A stretch of DNA of 64,000 nt from Alteraquisediminimonas sediminicola (GTDB taxonomy: Bacteria; Pseudomonadota; Alphaproteobacteria; Sphingomonadales; Sphingomonadaceae), in assembly GCF_019740335.1 (NCBI RefSeq), contig NZ_JAHXZS010000002.1, forward strand, positions 186,001 to 250,000, written 5' to 3'. Positions 18,777 to 28,320 of this stretch are shown here, in pieces. The notes below the pieces were generated by a model that was not told the DNA's origin, ran no database searches, and saw only the letters and a list, made by a program, of their open reading frames with translations. The translations under genes and the position numbers were made by a program. Position 1 is the stretch's first letter. The number at the start of each line of letters is the position of its first letter.

Positions 18777-19691
18777 TCACGTAGAGGGGTGACGCTTCAC
18801 CCGCCCCGCCAACGCCGTCACCGCAATCCCGCCAAGAATCAGCCCCATACCAATGAGATGATAGCCATGCAGCGGCTCACGCAGCGTCGCCATCGCCAAT
18901 AATGCCCCGAATAAAGGCATCAGGCTGATCGCCTGCCCCGCCTTGCCCGGCCCGATATCGGCCACTGCCCGATTATAGAGGAAATAGGCCACAATCGAGG
19001 GCAGCACCGCGACATAGGCCACCGCCGCGATCACGCCGGGACGCCAGACAATCTGCATCGCCTGCGTCCATTCGGTCGCGGCCAGCGGTGCCATCGTCAT
19101 TGCCCCAATCACAAAGGTCGCGGCCAGCAGGCTGGCGGCATCAACCGGCGGACGGCGGCGCAACAAGGCGGTGTAGATCGACCATGCCACTACCCCGCAC
19201 ATGACCAGCGCATCACCACGCCCAAAATGCAGCCCCGTAATCGCCGCCAGATCGCCCCGGAAAATAATCTCCAACACGCCCAAGGTGGACAAGGAAACGC
19301 CCAAAATCTGCTGGCGCAATGGCTTTACGCCATAAAAGAGGCGATCCATGATCAATACACCCGCCGGGATGGCCGCTTGCAACAACAGGCTGTTGGTGGC
19401 CGTGGTATAATGCAGGCCGGAATAGAGAAACGCATTGAACCCGCCGACCCCGATCACCCCCAATCCCAACACGATAGGCCAATGCTGCAACAACATCGCC
19501 CTATCGGCGCGCAACCGCTTTGCCACCAGCGGCAGGACGATCAGGCACGCCAAAGCCCACCGGGCAAAGCCAAAGGTAAAGGGCGGAATATCGTTCCTGA
19601 TCGCACGTCCGATGACCGAATTGCCCGCCCATAACAGCATGACAATCGCCAGCATCGCATAGGCCTTCATCGCGGCACGAGGGGGCGTCAT
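18777..19691 (-). CDS. DMT-superfamily (EamA) transporter
   Basis: 304 residues with ten hydrophobic helices arranged as two EamA repeats (about 11-145 and 155-298). The start helix LWAGNSVIGRAIRNDIPPFTFGFARW is typical for the family. The ATG has GGAG about 9 nt upstream. EamA carriers move amino acids, nucleosides or other metabolites, usually outward. The substrate cannot be assigned. It is followed on the same strand by the proline-rich small gene but is separated by about 65 nt. Confidence 0.9.
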   Translation of the reverse strand: MTPPRAAMKAYAMLAIVMLLWAGNSVIGRAIRNDIPPFTFGFARWALACLIVLPLVAKRLRADRAMLLQHWPIVLGLGVIGVGGFNAFLYSGLHYTTATNSLLLQAAIPAGVLIMDRLFYGVKPLRQQILGVSLSTLGVLEIIFRGDLAAITGLHFGRGDALVMCGVVAWSIYTALLRRRPPVDAASLLAATFVIGAMTMAPLAATEWTQAMQIVWRPGVIAAVAYVAVLPSIVAYFLYNRAVADIGPGKAGQAISLMPLFGALLAMATLREPLHGYHLIGMGLILGGIAVTALAGRVKRHPST

Positions 19692-19836
19692 GGCGTTCGA
19701 TCTCCAACCTGTCGAGCCTCACCTCTAAACCGTGATGCCACAACAAGCCAAGACCGCCCCTTTATTTATCGAGCGCGGCATATCGCCCCCTGATTGAAAC
19801 TCGCTTTCCCGGCCCAAACCCGCTATCGGGCTGGCC

Positions 19837-21435
19837 ATGAATATCGACATCATCACCCAGAACGCCAACGGCCATGACCGCCGGACCTTCGCGATCATTT
19901 CCCACCCGGATGCGGGGAAGACCACGCTCACGGAAAAGCTTTTGTTGTTCGGCGGCGCGATCCATGCGGCGGGCGAGGTCAAGGCACGCGGCGCGAACCG
20001 CCGGGCGCGGTCCGACTGGATGAAAATCGAGCAACAGCGCGGGATTTCCGTCACCTCCTCGGTGATGACGTTCATCCGCGACGGGCTGACGTTCAACCTG
20101 CTCGATACGCCGGGGCATGAAGACTTTTCGGAAGATACCTATCGCACGCTGACCGCCGTCGATTCGGCGGTGATGGTGATCGACGCGGCACGCGGGATCG
20201 AGGCCCAGACCCGCAAATTGTTCGAGGTCTGCCGCCTGCGATCGGTCCCGATCATCACTTTCGTCAACAAGGTCGACCGCGAAGGACGCGAACCATTTTC
20301 GCTGCTGGACGAGGTCGCGGATCAGTTGCAGCTCCATGTCTGCCCGATGAGTTGGCCCGTCGGCATGGGCGGGCAGTTTGAGGGCATTTACGACCTCGAA
20401 CAAAACCGCCTGATGCGCCCGACCGGCGACAGCCGCGCCTTTGAAGGTGATATTACGCCCTTGTCCGGGCTGGATGATCCCAAGCTCGATCAGCTTGTAT
20501 CCGCCGATGCAGCCGCCCATTTGCGCGAAGAGGCGGAACTGGCGCAGGCGGGCTATGAACCGTTCGATGTCGAGGCCTATCGACGCGGCGATTTGACGCC
20601 CGTGTATTTCGGGTCGGCGCTCAAAGAATTTGGCGTGGCGGAATTGATCAGCGCTCTTGCGCGCTTCGCCCCCTCGCCCCGCCCGCAACCGGCGGACCCG
20701 GCCCCGGTATCGCCCGACAGCCCCAATGTCACCGGCTTCATCTTCAAGGTGCAAGCCAATATGAACCCGATGCACCGCGACCGCATCGCGTTCATGCGCC
20801 TGTGTTCCGGGCGGTTCAAACGCGGGATGAAGCTCAATCAGGTCGGCACCGGCAAGGCGATTGCGATCCACAGTCCGATCCTGTTCTTCGCCCAAGACCG
20901 CGAAGTCGTGGACGATGCATGGCCGGGCGACATCATCGGCATTCCCAATCATGGCACGTTGCGCGTCGGCGATACGCTAACCGATGGGCCGAATGTGACG
21001 ATCACCGGCCTGCCGAACTTTGCGCCGGAAATCCTGCGCCGCGTCGTGTTGAAAGACCCGACCAAGACCAAACAACTCCGCAAGGCGCTGGACGACATGG
21101 CCGAAGAGGGCGTGACCCAGGTCTTCCACCCCTCGATTGGCGCGCAGATGATCGTCGGCGTGGTCGGGCAATTGCAGTTGGAAGTGCTGATTTCGCGGCT
21201 GGAGGCTGAATATAAGGTCGATGCCGCGCTGGAAATGTCGCCTTGGGATACGGCGCGCTGGATCGCTTCGGACGATGCGGCGGCGATGAAGGAATTTCAA
21301 AGCCTCCACCGCACCGCCATCGCCACCGACCGCGATGGCGCGCCGGTATTCATGGCCAAGGACAGCTGGGACCTGAATTACGTCATGGGCCGCCACCCAA
21401 CGATCCGCTTTACCGCAACCAAGGAGCGCCGATAA
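19837..21435 (+). CDS. prfC: Peptide chain release factor 3
   Basis: 532 residues, the family length. GTPase motifs: G1 SHPDAGKTTL (about 22-31), G3 DTPGHEDF, G4 NKVDREGR. The translocation-factor core is followed by the RF3 C-terminal domain (MAKDSWDLNYV). RF3 recycles RF1/RF2 from the ribosome using GTP. Switch I includes RARSDWMKIEQQRGISVTSS, diagnostic for RF3 rather than EF-G. Its stop shares an A with the ATG of the next small gene (TAATG), so the two are translationally coupled. The ribosome site is weak. Confidence 0.96.
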   Translation: MNIDIITQNANGHDRRTFAIISHPDAGKTTLTEKLLLFGGAIHAAGEVKARGANRRARSDWMKIEQQRGISVTSSVMTFIRDGLTFNLLDTPGHEDFSEDTYRTLTAVDSAVMVIDAARGIEAQTRKLFEVCRLRSVPIITFVNKVDREGREPFSLLDEVADQLQLHVCPMSWPVGMGGQFEGIYDLEQNRLMRPTGDSRAFEGDITPLSGLDDPKLDQLVSADAAAHLREEAELAQAGYEPFDVEAYRRGDLTPVYFGSALKEFGVAELISALARFAPSPRPQPADPAPVSPDSPNVTGFIFKVQANMNPMHRDRIAFMRLCSGRFKRGMKLNQVGTGKAIAIHSPILFFAQDREVVDDAWPGDIIGIPNHGTLRVGDTLTDGPNVTITGLPNFAPEILRRVVLKDPTKTKQLRKALDDMAEEGVTQVFHPSIGAQMIVGVVGQLQLEVLISRLEAEYKVDAALEMSPWDTARWIASDDAAAMKEFQSLHRTAIATDRDGAPVFMAKDSWDLNYVMGRHPTIRFTATKERR

Positions 21436-21617
21436 TGGCGGGTGACAAGTTCGAGCGCCACCGCCAACCGTGGAACAGCGCCGAAATTCAAAAGCTGCAC
21501 ACCCTTGCCAAAAAGGGCATGCCCTTGAAACAGATCGCCAAGGCGCTGACCCGAAGTGAAGAATCGGTCAAGGATCGCGCCAAGCTGGACGGACTGAAGA
21601 TCGCCAAGCTGCATTGA
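21435..21617 (+). CDS. Small helix-turn-helix-like protein coupled to prfC
   Basis: 60 residues, starting within the prfC stop (TAATG). The sequence is basic and helical: RHRQPWNSAEIQKLHTLAKKG, then MPLKQIAKALTRSEESVKDRAKLDGL, like a single SANT/Myb or homeodomain-type helix-turn-helix (a W...L..L...G spacing, then IA..L.R....V..RA..L). It is likely a small DNA- or RNA-binding protein. Its target is unknown. It is followed after 4 nt by recQ, giving a prfC-HTH-recQ unit. Confidence 0.78.
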   Translation: MAGDKFERHRQPWNSAEIQKLHTLAKKGMPLKQIAKALTRSEESVKDRAKLDGLKIAKLH

Positions 21618-21624
21618 TCCGGTG

Positions 21625-23394
21625 ATGACCCGCGATCCGTCTGCCCTGTTGCATGAGGTGTTCGGCTTTCCCGCCTTTCGTGGGGTGCAGGCCGATGTGA
21701 TCGGGCGCGTCATGGCGGGCCTGCATACCCTTGCGATCATGCCGACGGGCGCGGGCAAATCCCTCTGTTACCAATTGCCTGCGGTCGCATTTGATGGCGT
21801 GTGCGTCGTTATCTCGCCGCTGATCGCATTGATGCACGACCAGTTGCGCGCCGCCCAGTCGGTCGGCATTCGCGCGGCCAGCCTGACCTCGGTCGATAGC
21901 GATTGGCGCGAAACGCAGGATCGGTTGAAACGGGGCGAACTGGACTTGCTCTATGTCGCGCCGGAACGGGCCAGCACTGAGGGCTTCCGCCAATTGCTGC
22001 GTCAGGCAAACATCGCCATGTTCGCGATTGACGAGGCGCATTGCGTGTCGGAATGGGGCCATGATTTCCGCCCCGATTATCGCATGCTGCGGCCTTTGCT
22101 GGATGAATTTCCGGATATTGCCCGCCTCGCACTGACCGCCACCGCCGATGCCCATACACGCGAGGATATTCTCGTCCAATTGGGCATCCCGCGCGAGGGC
22201 ATGATCATTTCCGGCTTCGACCGGCCCAATATCCGTTATGCCGTCCATCATCGCGATGGCCTGTCGCGCCAGATTGCCGATCTGGTGGCGGCCAATCCCG
22301 GCCCCGGCATCATCTATGCCCAGACCCGCGCCGCGACCGAGAAATGGGCCGAGATCTTGGGCCGTAATGGCAAGCGCGAAGTCCGCGCCTATCATGCGGG
22401 CCTGCCCGCAGAGGTCCGCGCCGCCAATCAATCCGCCTTTATCGCGAGCGAAGACATGGTGATGGTCGCAACCATCGCCTTTGGCATGGGGATCGACAAG
22501 CCGGACGTGCGCTTCGTCGCCCATGCGGGCCTGCCAAAATCAATCGAGGGCTATTATCAGGAAAGTGGCCGCGCGGGCCGCGATGGCGAACCGGCGGAAG
22601 CGCATCTGTTTTGGGGCGCAGAGGATTTCGCCCGCGCCCGGATGCGGATCGCCGAACTGGAGGACAAGCGCCAACAAGGCGAACGCGCGCGCATTTCGGC
22701 GCTGGGCGCATTGGTCGAAACCGGCACCTGTCGCCGCGCGATATTGTTGCGGCATTTTGGCGAAAACCCGCCCGCGACCTGCGGCAATTGCGATAATTGC
22801 CTCAACCCGCCCGCAACCATCGATGCCACCGAAACGGCCCGCAAATTCCTCTCCGCCGTCTATCGCACCGGCCAGAGCTTCGGCAGCGGCCATATCGAGG
22901 CGGTGCTGACTGGCGCGATGAACGACAAGGTCAAACAACGCGGCCATGATCTGTTGTCGGTGTTCGGCATTGTCGATGGCGAGGAAACGGCGCTGTTAAA
23001 GCCGGTATCCCGCGCGTTGCTGCTGCGCGATGCACTCAGCGCGAATGAACATGGCGGGCTGGAATTGGGGCCGAATGCCCGCGCGATCCTGCGCGGCGAA
23101 GATGTGGTTGCGCTCGCACTCCCGCCCAAGCGCGAACGCCGTGCAAAACGCGGCAATGCCGAAAACCCGGTCGACGATCCCCTGTTCGACGCGCTGCGCG
23201 CCTGCCGCCGCGAAATGGCCAAGGAAGCGGGCGTCCCGCCCTATGTTATCTTCCATGACAGCAGTTTGCGCGAAATGGCGGTGATCCGGCCCATCAACTT
23301 GCAGGCCATGTCCAACATTTCCGGCATGGGCAGCCGCAAGCTCGACGCTTATGGGCAGGCGTTTTTGAGCGTGATCTTACGGTTCGAGCGGTAG
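21625..23394 (+). CDS. recQ: RecQ-type ATP-dependent DNA helicase
   Basis: 589 residues from ATG 21625 (a GTG directly before is also possible). Motif I is MPTGAGKSLCYQ, motif II is AIDEAHCVSEWGHDFRPDY (about 136-154), motif VI is QESGRAGRDG. The RecQ zinc site follows (CRRAILLRHFGE ... CGNCDNC). A winged-helix RQC part and an HRDC domain at the C-terminus (about 515-585) complete the protein. It unwinds DNA 3' to 5' in recombination repair and fork restart. Full length for the family. Confidence 0.94.
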   Translation: MTRDPSALLHEVFGFPAFRGVQADVIGRVMAGLHTLAIMPTGAGKSLCYQLPAVAFDGVCVVISPLIALMHDQLRAAQSVGIRAASLTSVDSDWRETQDRLKRGELDLLYVAPERASTEGFRQLLRQANIAMFAIDEAHCVSEWGHDFRPDYRMLRPLLDEFPDIARLALTATADAHTREDILVQLGIPREGMIISGFDRPNIRYAVHHRDGLSRQIADLVAANPGPGIIYAQTRAATEKWAEILGRNGKREVRAYHAGLPAEVRAANQSAFIASEDMVMVATIAFGMGIDKPDVRFVAHAGLPKSIEGYYQESGRAGRDGEPAEAHLFWGAEDFARARMRIAELEDKRQQGERARISALGALVETGTCRRAILLRHFGENPPATCGNCDNCLNPPATIDATETARKFLSAVYRTGQSFGSGHIEAVLTGAMNDKVKQRGHDLLSVFGIVDGEETALLKPVSRALLLRDALSANEHGGLELGPNARAILRGEDVVALALPPKRERRAKRGNAENPVDDPLFDALRACRREMAKEAGVPPYVIFHDSSLREMAVIRPINLQAMSNISGMGSRKLDAYGQAFLSVILRFER

Positions 23395-23395
23395 T

Positions 23396-25267
23396 TTAAA
23401 CCGCTTCCACCGGTTCCAGCGCCTCGGATGCCGCCAGCCATTTGGCTTCCGCCTCATTGACCGCATCGTCCAATTCCGCCCGCAGCTTCATCAACGCGCC
23501 CATCGCGAGCTTCGCATATTTTGGCTCGGCACCTGAAGGGTCGAACATCGCGCGGTCAACCGCGCTGCGTTCCGCCGTTACGCGGGCAAGCTCGGCCTCT
23601 GCCGTCGACACCGCCTTACGAAGTTGCTGCAATTGCTCGCGCTCTTGGGCCGCGGCCTTCTTATCTTTCTTACCGCCGACCTTGCCATTGGCACCGCCCT
23701 TGGGCTGATTCTTGCCCAAAATGAAGTCGGTATAGTCCTCCACGCTGCCCGCGAATTCGCGGGCCGTGCCATCGTCCACCAACACCAGACGGTCGGCGGT
23801 CAATTCCAGCATGTGGCGATCATGGCTGACAAGCACGACCGCGCCTTCATAGGCATTCAACGCCTGCACCAGTGCTTCGCGGGCATCGACGTCCAAGTGG
23901 TTCGTCGGTTCATCGAGGATGAGCAGATGCGGCGCATCGCGGGTGATCAACGCGAGCGCCAGACGCGCGCGTTCGCCGCCCGACAGCTTGCTGACCTGCT
24001 GGGTCGCCCGGTCGCCGGAAAAGCCGAAACGACCAAGCTGTGCACGCACTGCGCCGGGGCTTGCGCCCTTCATTTCGCGGGTCATATGCTGCAACGGCGT
24101 ATCCGTGCCGTCCAGTTCCTCGACCTGATATTGGGTGAAATAGCCGACCTTCATCTTGCCCGATGACTGCATCTCGCCATCCATCGGGGTCAGTTGCGCC
24201 GCCAGCAACCGCGCAAGCGTGGTCTTGCCGTTACCATTGCGACCCAACAACGCGATCCGGTCATCCGGATCGACCCGCAGGTTCAAGCGCTGCAAAATCG
24301 GCTTGTCGGCATAGCCTACGCTCGCCAGATCGAGCGTGATCAACGGCGGCTTCAATTCATCCGGGCTGGGAAAATCGAAGCTGAGCGTCGGATCTTCGGC
24401 CATCGCCGCAATCGGCTGCATCCGGGCCAATGCTTTGACGCGCGACTGGGCCTGTTTCGCGGTCGATGCGCGGGCGCTGTTACGGGCGATAAAGTCCTGC
24501 AATTTGGCGCGCTGCGCGTCCTGCGATGCCTTGGCCGCCGCCAATTGCGCCGCGCGTTCAGCCCGCTGGCGCTCGAACGCATCATAGCCGCCGGTGTACA
24601 ATGTGGTCTTGCCATTCTCCAGATGGAGGATGTTATCGACGACGTTGTTCAACAAATCGCGTTCATGGCTGATCACCACCATCATCCCCGGATAGGATTT
24701 CAGGAAGTTTTCCAGCCAAAGGGTCGCCTCTAAATCGAGGTGGTTCGACGGTTCATCGAGCAACAGCAAATCCGGTTCGGAAAACAGCAAGGCCGCGAGC
24801 GCCACCCGCATCTTCCAGCCGCCGGAATAGCTATCCAATGGCCGCGCCTGCATCTCTTCATCAAAGCCAAGGCCGACGAGAATCCGCGATGCGCGCGCGG
24901 GCGCCGTATAGGCATCAATCGCCATCAGCCGATCATGCAATTCGCCCAGACGGTCCGGATCTTCGCAGGTCTCGCTTTCGAGCATCAGCTCATCGCGTTC
25001 CTTGTCCGCCGCCAACACGGTGTCGATCGGGGTCGCGGTACCGCTCGGCGCTTCCTGCGCGATATAGCCGATACGCGTATTGCGCGGCATTTCAAGGCTG
25101 CCCTCGTCCGGATCGAAGCTGCCGATCATGACCTTCATCAGCGTCGATTTGCCCGCGCCATTGCGGCCGATCAAGCCGATCCGGCTTTTCGGGGGCAACG
25201 CAGCGGTCGCGCGGTCGAGGATAGTGCGGCCGCCAAGGCGCACGGTGATTCCGTTGAGATTGAGCAT
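23396..25267 (-). CDS. ABC-F family ATPase (ribosome-associated)
   Basis: 623 residues from ATG 25267. Two ABC cassettes: Walker A LIGRNGAGKSTL and LLGRNGNGKTTL, signatures YSGGWKMR and LSGGERARL, Walker B LLLLDEPSNHLD and LLILDEPTNHLD. The inter-domain linker is present, and there is a C-terminal charged coiled coil from about 535 (KKDKKAAAQEREQLQQ). There are no TM segments, so this is a translation factor of the ABC-F type (Uup/YheS/EttA relatives) acting on the ribosome, not an exporter. Subfamily assignment needs a tree. It is monocistronic. Confidence 0.93.
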   Translation of the reverse strand: MLNLNGITVRLGGRTILDRATAALPPKSRIGLIGRNGAGKSTLMKVMIGSFDPDEGSLEMPRNTRIGYIAQEAPSGTATPIDTVLAADKERDELMLESETCEDPDRLGELHDRLMAIDAYTAPARASRILVGLGFDEEMQARPLDSYSGGWKMRVALAALLFSEPDLLLLDEPSNHLDLEATLWLENFLKSYPGMMVVISHERDLLNNVVDNILHLENGKTTLYTGGYDAFERQRAERAAQLAAAKASQDAQRAKLQDFIARNSARASTAKQAQSRVKALARMQPIAAMAEDPTLSFDFPSPDELKPPLITLDLASVGYADKPILQRLNLRVDPDDRIALLGRNGNGKTTLARLLAAQLTPMDGEMQSSGKMKVGYFTQYQVEELDGTDTPLQHMTREMKGASPGAVRAQLGRFGFSGDRATQQVSKLSGGERARLALALITRDAPHLLILDEPTNHLDVDAREALVQALNAYEGAVVLVSHDRHMLELTADRLVLVDDGTAREFAGSVEDYTDFILGKNQPKGGANGKVGGKKDKKAAAQEREQLQQLRKAVSTAEAELARVTAERSAVDRAMFDPSGAEPKYAKLAMGALMKLRAELDDAVNEAEAKWLAASEALEPVEAV

Positions 25268-25577
25268 AAGGCGGGCGCATACAGCAAAATGACGGCAGAT
25301 GCGATAGATTGCTGCACCTGCGTTGTGAAAATCGGCACAATCAAAGAAATGGCCCAAAGGATGGCCAATATGATGGTTAACTGCCTGTTAAACCAAAAAT
25401 TGACGAAAATTCAGCGTTGCGATCCGGTTGAAATATGGTTTTTGTATATTATTTATAAAAAATTGCTGCCCATTTGAATCGCTTAGACGGACCGCCTGAT
25501 TTCCGCGCCGAACGGGGATTCACACGAGAAATTAACTCTGTTACTCTAAGCAAAGGGCTAAATTTCGGGGTTTTTAG
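25268..25577. other. Intergenic region of 310 nt with AT-rich promoter-like part
   Basis: It separates the divergent ABC-F and D,D-carboxypeptidase genes. The stretch 25370-25475 is AT-rich and contains the CtrA-type box annotated separately and a TTGTATATTATTTATAA-like segment. A half site TTAAC is at 25532-25536. No RNA gene was recognised. Confidence 0.5.
25377..25391. promoter_or_regulatory. Candidate full CtrA-binding box TTAA-N7-TTAA
   Basis: TTAA (25377-25380), seven bases, TTAA (25388-25391). The element also reads as an inverted repeat TTAAC-N5-GTTAA. This matches the alphaproteobacterial CtrA consensus TTAA-N7-TTAA(C). It lies about 186 nt upstream of the D,D-carboxypeptidase start and about 110 nt upstream of the ABC-F start. 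Confidence 0.45.
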
Positions 25578-26633
25578 ATGAATCGCAAGATGACCGGCAT
25601 TTTATTTGCGTTCGCAATGAGTTGCATGTCAGCACAGGTGACAGTTGCGCAGGCCGCCGATAGCGCCAGTCTTACCTCTATTCCGAAATATGCAGCAATT
25701 CTTATCGACCCGCAGTCGGGCGAAGTGCTGTACGCCCATCAGGCCGATGCTGCCCGTCATCCGGCCTCGATCACCAAGGTCATGACCTTGTTCATCCTGT
25801 TTGAGGAAATCCGTGCCGGTCGCGTGAAAATGTCGGATCGTATCTCCTTTTCCTACACCGCGCGGTCGCAAGCCCCTTCGCGCCTTGGTGTCGGCCCCAA
25901 TCAAACCCTGTCGGTGGATGAAGCCATTCAGGCGCTCGTCACCAAATCGGCCAATGACGTGGCCTATGCCGTGGCCGAACATATCAGCGGGACCGAGGCG
26001 AAATTCGCCGAACGCATGAACAAGCGCGCAGCCGAACTCGGCATGAAATCATCCCATTTCGCCAATGCTTCGGGCCTGCCAAATTCTGCGCACCGCTCAT
26101 CCGCGCGCGACATTGCGACGCTCAGCCGCGCGATGCTGTCGCAATTCCCGAATTTTTACACCTATTTTCGCCAGCGCCAGTTCACCTGGGGTGGCCGGGT
26201 CATGCCGAACCATAACAAGCTCCTTGGCAATGCGCTGGGCGTCGATGGAATCAAGACCGGCTATACCGCGCTGTCTGGCTTTACGCTGGCCGCTGCCGCC
26301 AGCCACAATGGCAAGCGACTGATCGCGGTCGTGCTGGGCGCACCGACCTCGATTGCGCGCAACAACAATGTCGAGGCGCTGCTGCGCGCAGGCTATGCCA
26401 TGCTGGAAGAACGCCAAGCAGGCCGCAAGGGCGACACCGTCTCTGCCCGCGTCGACTCCACCGACATCATCGGCGACAAGATCAACGCTATCTCGGCCCT
26501 GCGCCAAGTCTCGGCCAAACAGGTCGATCCGGAGACGATGCTGAAGCCTGCGGTGCTCAAACCAACCATCAAGTTCAAAACGGGCAGCGGCCAACGCGCC
26601 GGTTCGTCCTCGGGCGGCAATACGCTGAAATAA
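25578..26633 (+). CDS. dacA: D-alanyl-D-alanine carboxypeptidase (PBP5/6-like, S11 family)
   Basis: 351 residues. The signal peptide is about 1-26 (ending AQA). Active-site motifs are in order: SITK (64-67), SAN (124-126), KTG (226-228, in GVDGIKTGYT). The enzyme trims the terminal D-Ala from peptidoglycan pentapeptides in the periplasm. The C-terminal region (290-351) is basic and Ser/Gly rich and lacks a clear amphipathic anchor helix. The upstream region has a possible CtrA box, which would fit cell-cycle control of wall remodelling. Probably monocistronic. Confidence 0.94.
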   Translation: MNRKMTGILFAFAMSCMSAQVTVAQAADSASLTSIPKYAAILIDPQSGEVLYAHQADAARHPASITKVMTLFILFEEIRAGRVKMSDRISFSYTARSQAPSRLGVGPNQTLSVDEAIQALVTKSANDVAYAVAEHISGTEAKFAERMNKRAAELGMKSSHFANASGLPNSAHRSSARDIATLSRAMLSQFPNFYTYFRQRQFTWGGRVMPNHNKLLGNALGVDGIKTGYTALSGFTLAAAASHNGKRLIAVVLGAPTSIARNNNVEALLRAGYAMLEERQAGRKGDTVSARVDSTDIIGDKINAISALRQVSAKQVDPETMLKPAVLKPTIKFKTGSGQRAGSSSGGNTLK

Positions 26634-26780
26634 TCTCGTCCAAAGGCCCTGATCCTGAGATTTTAGAACCAATAACCTAAAAGTCTTTTTACCGCGATTT
26701 CCGAGCCGTGAAATGTGCCATTTCACTCGAAATCGCTAGCCCCCCTTGCGCCTGAGACCATTGACCGGCAATTGGCCTGC

Positions 26781-28262
26781 ATGACGATAGAGATCGACAT
26801 GGGAATCGACAGCAAGGGCAGCGCCCTGCCGATCGATCTCGAGGAACTGCTGGCGACCCGCCTGCTGGTGCAGGGGAATTCTGGGTCCGGCAAATCCCAT
26901 CTGCTGCGTCGTCTGCTCGAACGCTCGGCCCCGCATGTCCAACAGATCATCATCGATCCGGAAGGCGATTTCGTCACCTTGGCCGAACCTTATGGCCATG
27001 TCGTGATCGATGGCGGCGAATATGCGGTAAAGGAAATCACCAATTTCGCCACCCGCATCCGCGAACATCGCGCATCGGTCGTACTCAATCTCGAAGGGCT
27101 GGATGCCGAAGGCCAGATGCGCTGTGCCGCCAACTTCCTTGGTGCCTTGTTCGATGCCCCGCGCGAACATTGGTATCCGGCGCTGGTCGTGGTCGATGAG
27201 GCGCAGCTTTTCGCCCCTGCTGCTGGTGGCGATGTGTCGGAAGAAGTGCGCCGTGCGTCCTTGACCGCGATGACCAACCTGATGTGCCGTGGCCGTAAAC
27301 GTGGTCTGGCGGGCGTGATCGCGACACAACGGCTTGCCAAGCTCGCGAAGAATGTCGCGGCGGAGGCCTCGAACTTTCTGATGGGGCGCACGTTCCTCGA
27401 CATCGACATGGCGCGCGCCGCCGATCTCTTGGGGATGGAGCGGCGTCAGGCCGAACAGATCCGCGAATTGCAGCGCGGGCGCTTTCTTGCCCTTGGCCCC
27501 GCCATCTCGCGCCGCCCAGTAGAAGTGCAGATCGGCGCGGTCGCGACCTCGGCCCGCAGCATCAGCCCGAAGCTAGTCCCCCTTCCCAAGGCGCGTGGCG
27601 AGGAGATGGAAGCCCTGCTGTTCGCGCCAGAGGCCGCACCGGTCGATGCGCCGACCTTCCTGTTTGCCGCACCGACGCCACCGCCACCGCCCGCTGCCGA
27701 TGATCTGGTCGCCGCGATCAGCGGGCCTGTCATCGCCCATGCGATCAAGGTGCCGCAGGTCGAGGCCAAAAGCCCGGAACAGGTCGAAACCGTCATCGCC
27801 GATGCCCTGCGCGCGATGATGGCGGAAGAAGAACAGGAAAATGTCTTCCGCCCTGCGGCTTTGTTGTTTCAGGATTTTCAGGTGCGCTGCCGGATGGCCG
27901 GGATTACCCGTCCGCCGCTGGATGCCAATGGCTTCAACAGCCGCCTCGCCTGTGCCCGCGCCGGGATTTACGAGGTGGATGAAGAGGATTGGCAACGTGC
28001 GCTGGCCGTCGCCACCGGCCTGCCGGATGATATGCTCGGCACGTTTTTGTTGATCGCGCGGGCGGCGCGGGACAATGCGCCCTGCCCGAATGACGAACGC
28101 ATCGCCCGGACTTATGGCACAAGTTCGCTTGGCCGCGTGCGCCGCCTACTGACCTATATCGAGGAACGCGAACTGATCGTCTGCCGCGAAGATATGTCGG
28201 GCAAACGATCGATCAGCATCCCGGCACTCGGCTGGTCCACCGACAGCGCCGCGCCGCGATAA
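26781..28262 (+). CDS. HerA/DUF87-like ATP-binding protein
   Basis: 493 residues from ATG 26781 (an in-frame start at 26715 would add 22 residues and is less likely). Walker A is GNSGSGKSHLL (about 33-40) and Walker B is ALVVVDEAQLFAP. A conserved arginine region RGRKRGLAGVIATQRLAKLAK and FLMGRTFLDIDMARAADLLGM follow, as in HerA/FtsK-type ATPases of the DUF87 group. A Pro/Ala linker (about 300-330) leads to a C-terminal domain with a winged-helix look (ARTYGTSSLGRVRRLLTYIEERELI). It is not paired with a NurA nuclease or SIR2/defence gene here. Likely a DNA-translocating or DNA-bound ATPase of unknown task. Confidence 0.82.
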   Translation: MTIEIDMGIDSKGSALPIDLEELLATRLLVQGNSGSGKSHLLRRLLERSAPHVQQIIIDPEGDFVTLAEPYGHVVIDGGEYAVKEITNFATRIREHRASVVLNLEGLDAEGQMRCAANFLGALFDAPREHWYPALVVVDEAQLFAPAAGGDVSEEVRRASLTAMTNLMCRGRKRGLAGVIATQRLAKLAKNVAAEASNFLMGRTFLDIDMARAADLLGMERRQAEQIRELQRGRFLALGPAISRRPVEVQIGAVATSARSISPKLVPLPKARGEEMEALLFAPEAAPVDAPTFLFAAPTPPPPPAADDLVAAISGPVIAHAIKVPQVEAKSPEQVETVIADALRAMMAEEEQENVFRPAALLFQDFQVRCRMAGITRPPLDANGFNSRLACARAGIYEVDEEDWQRALAVATGLPDDMLGTFLLIARAARDNAPCPNDERIARTYGTSSLGRVRRLLTYIEERELIVCREDMSGKRSISIPALGWSTDSAAPR

Positions 28263-28320
28263 ATAACGCAACCGATCGCTTGCGCGCATTCAGGCTTGGC
28301 CGAAAGCACCAGCCCCAGCT

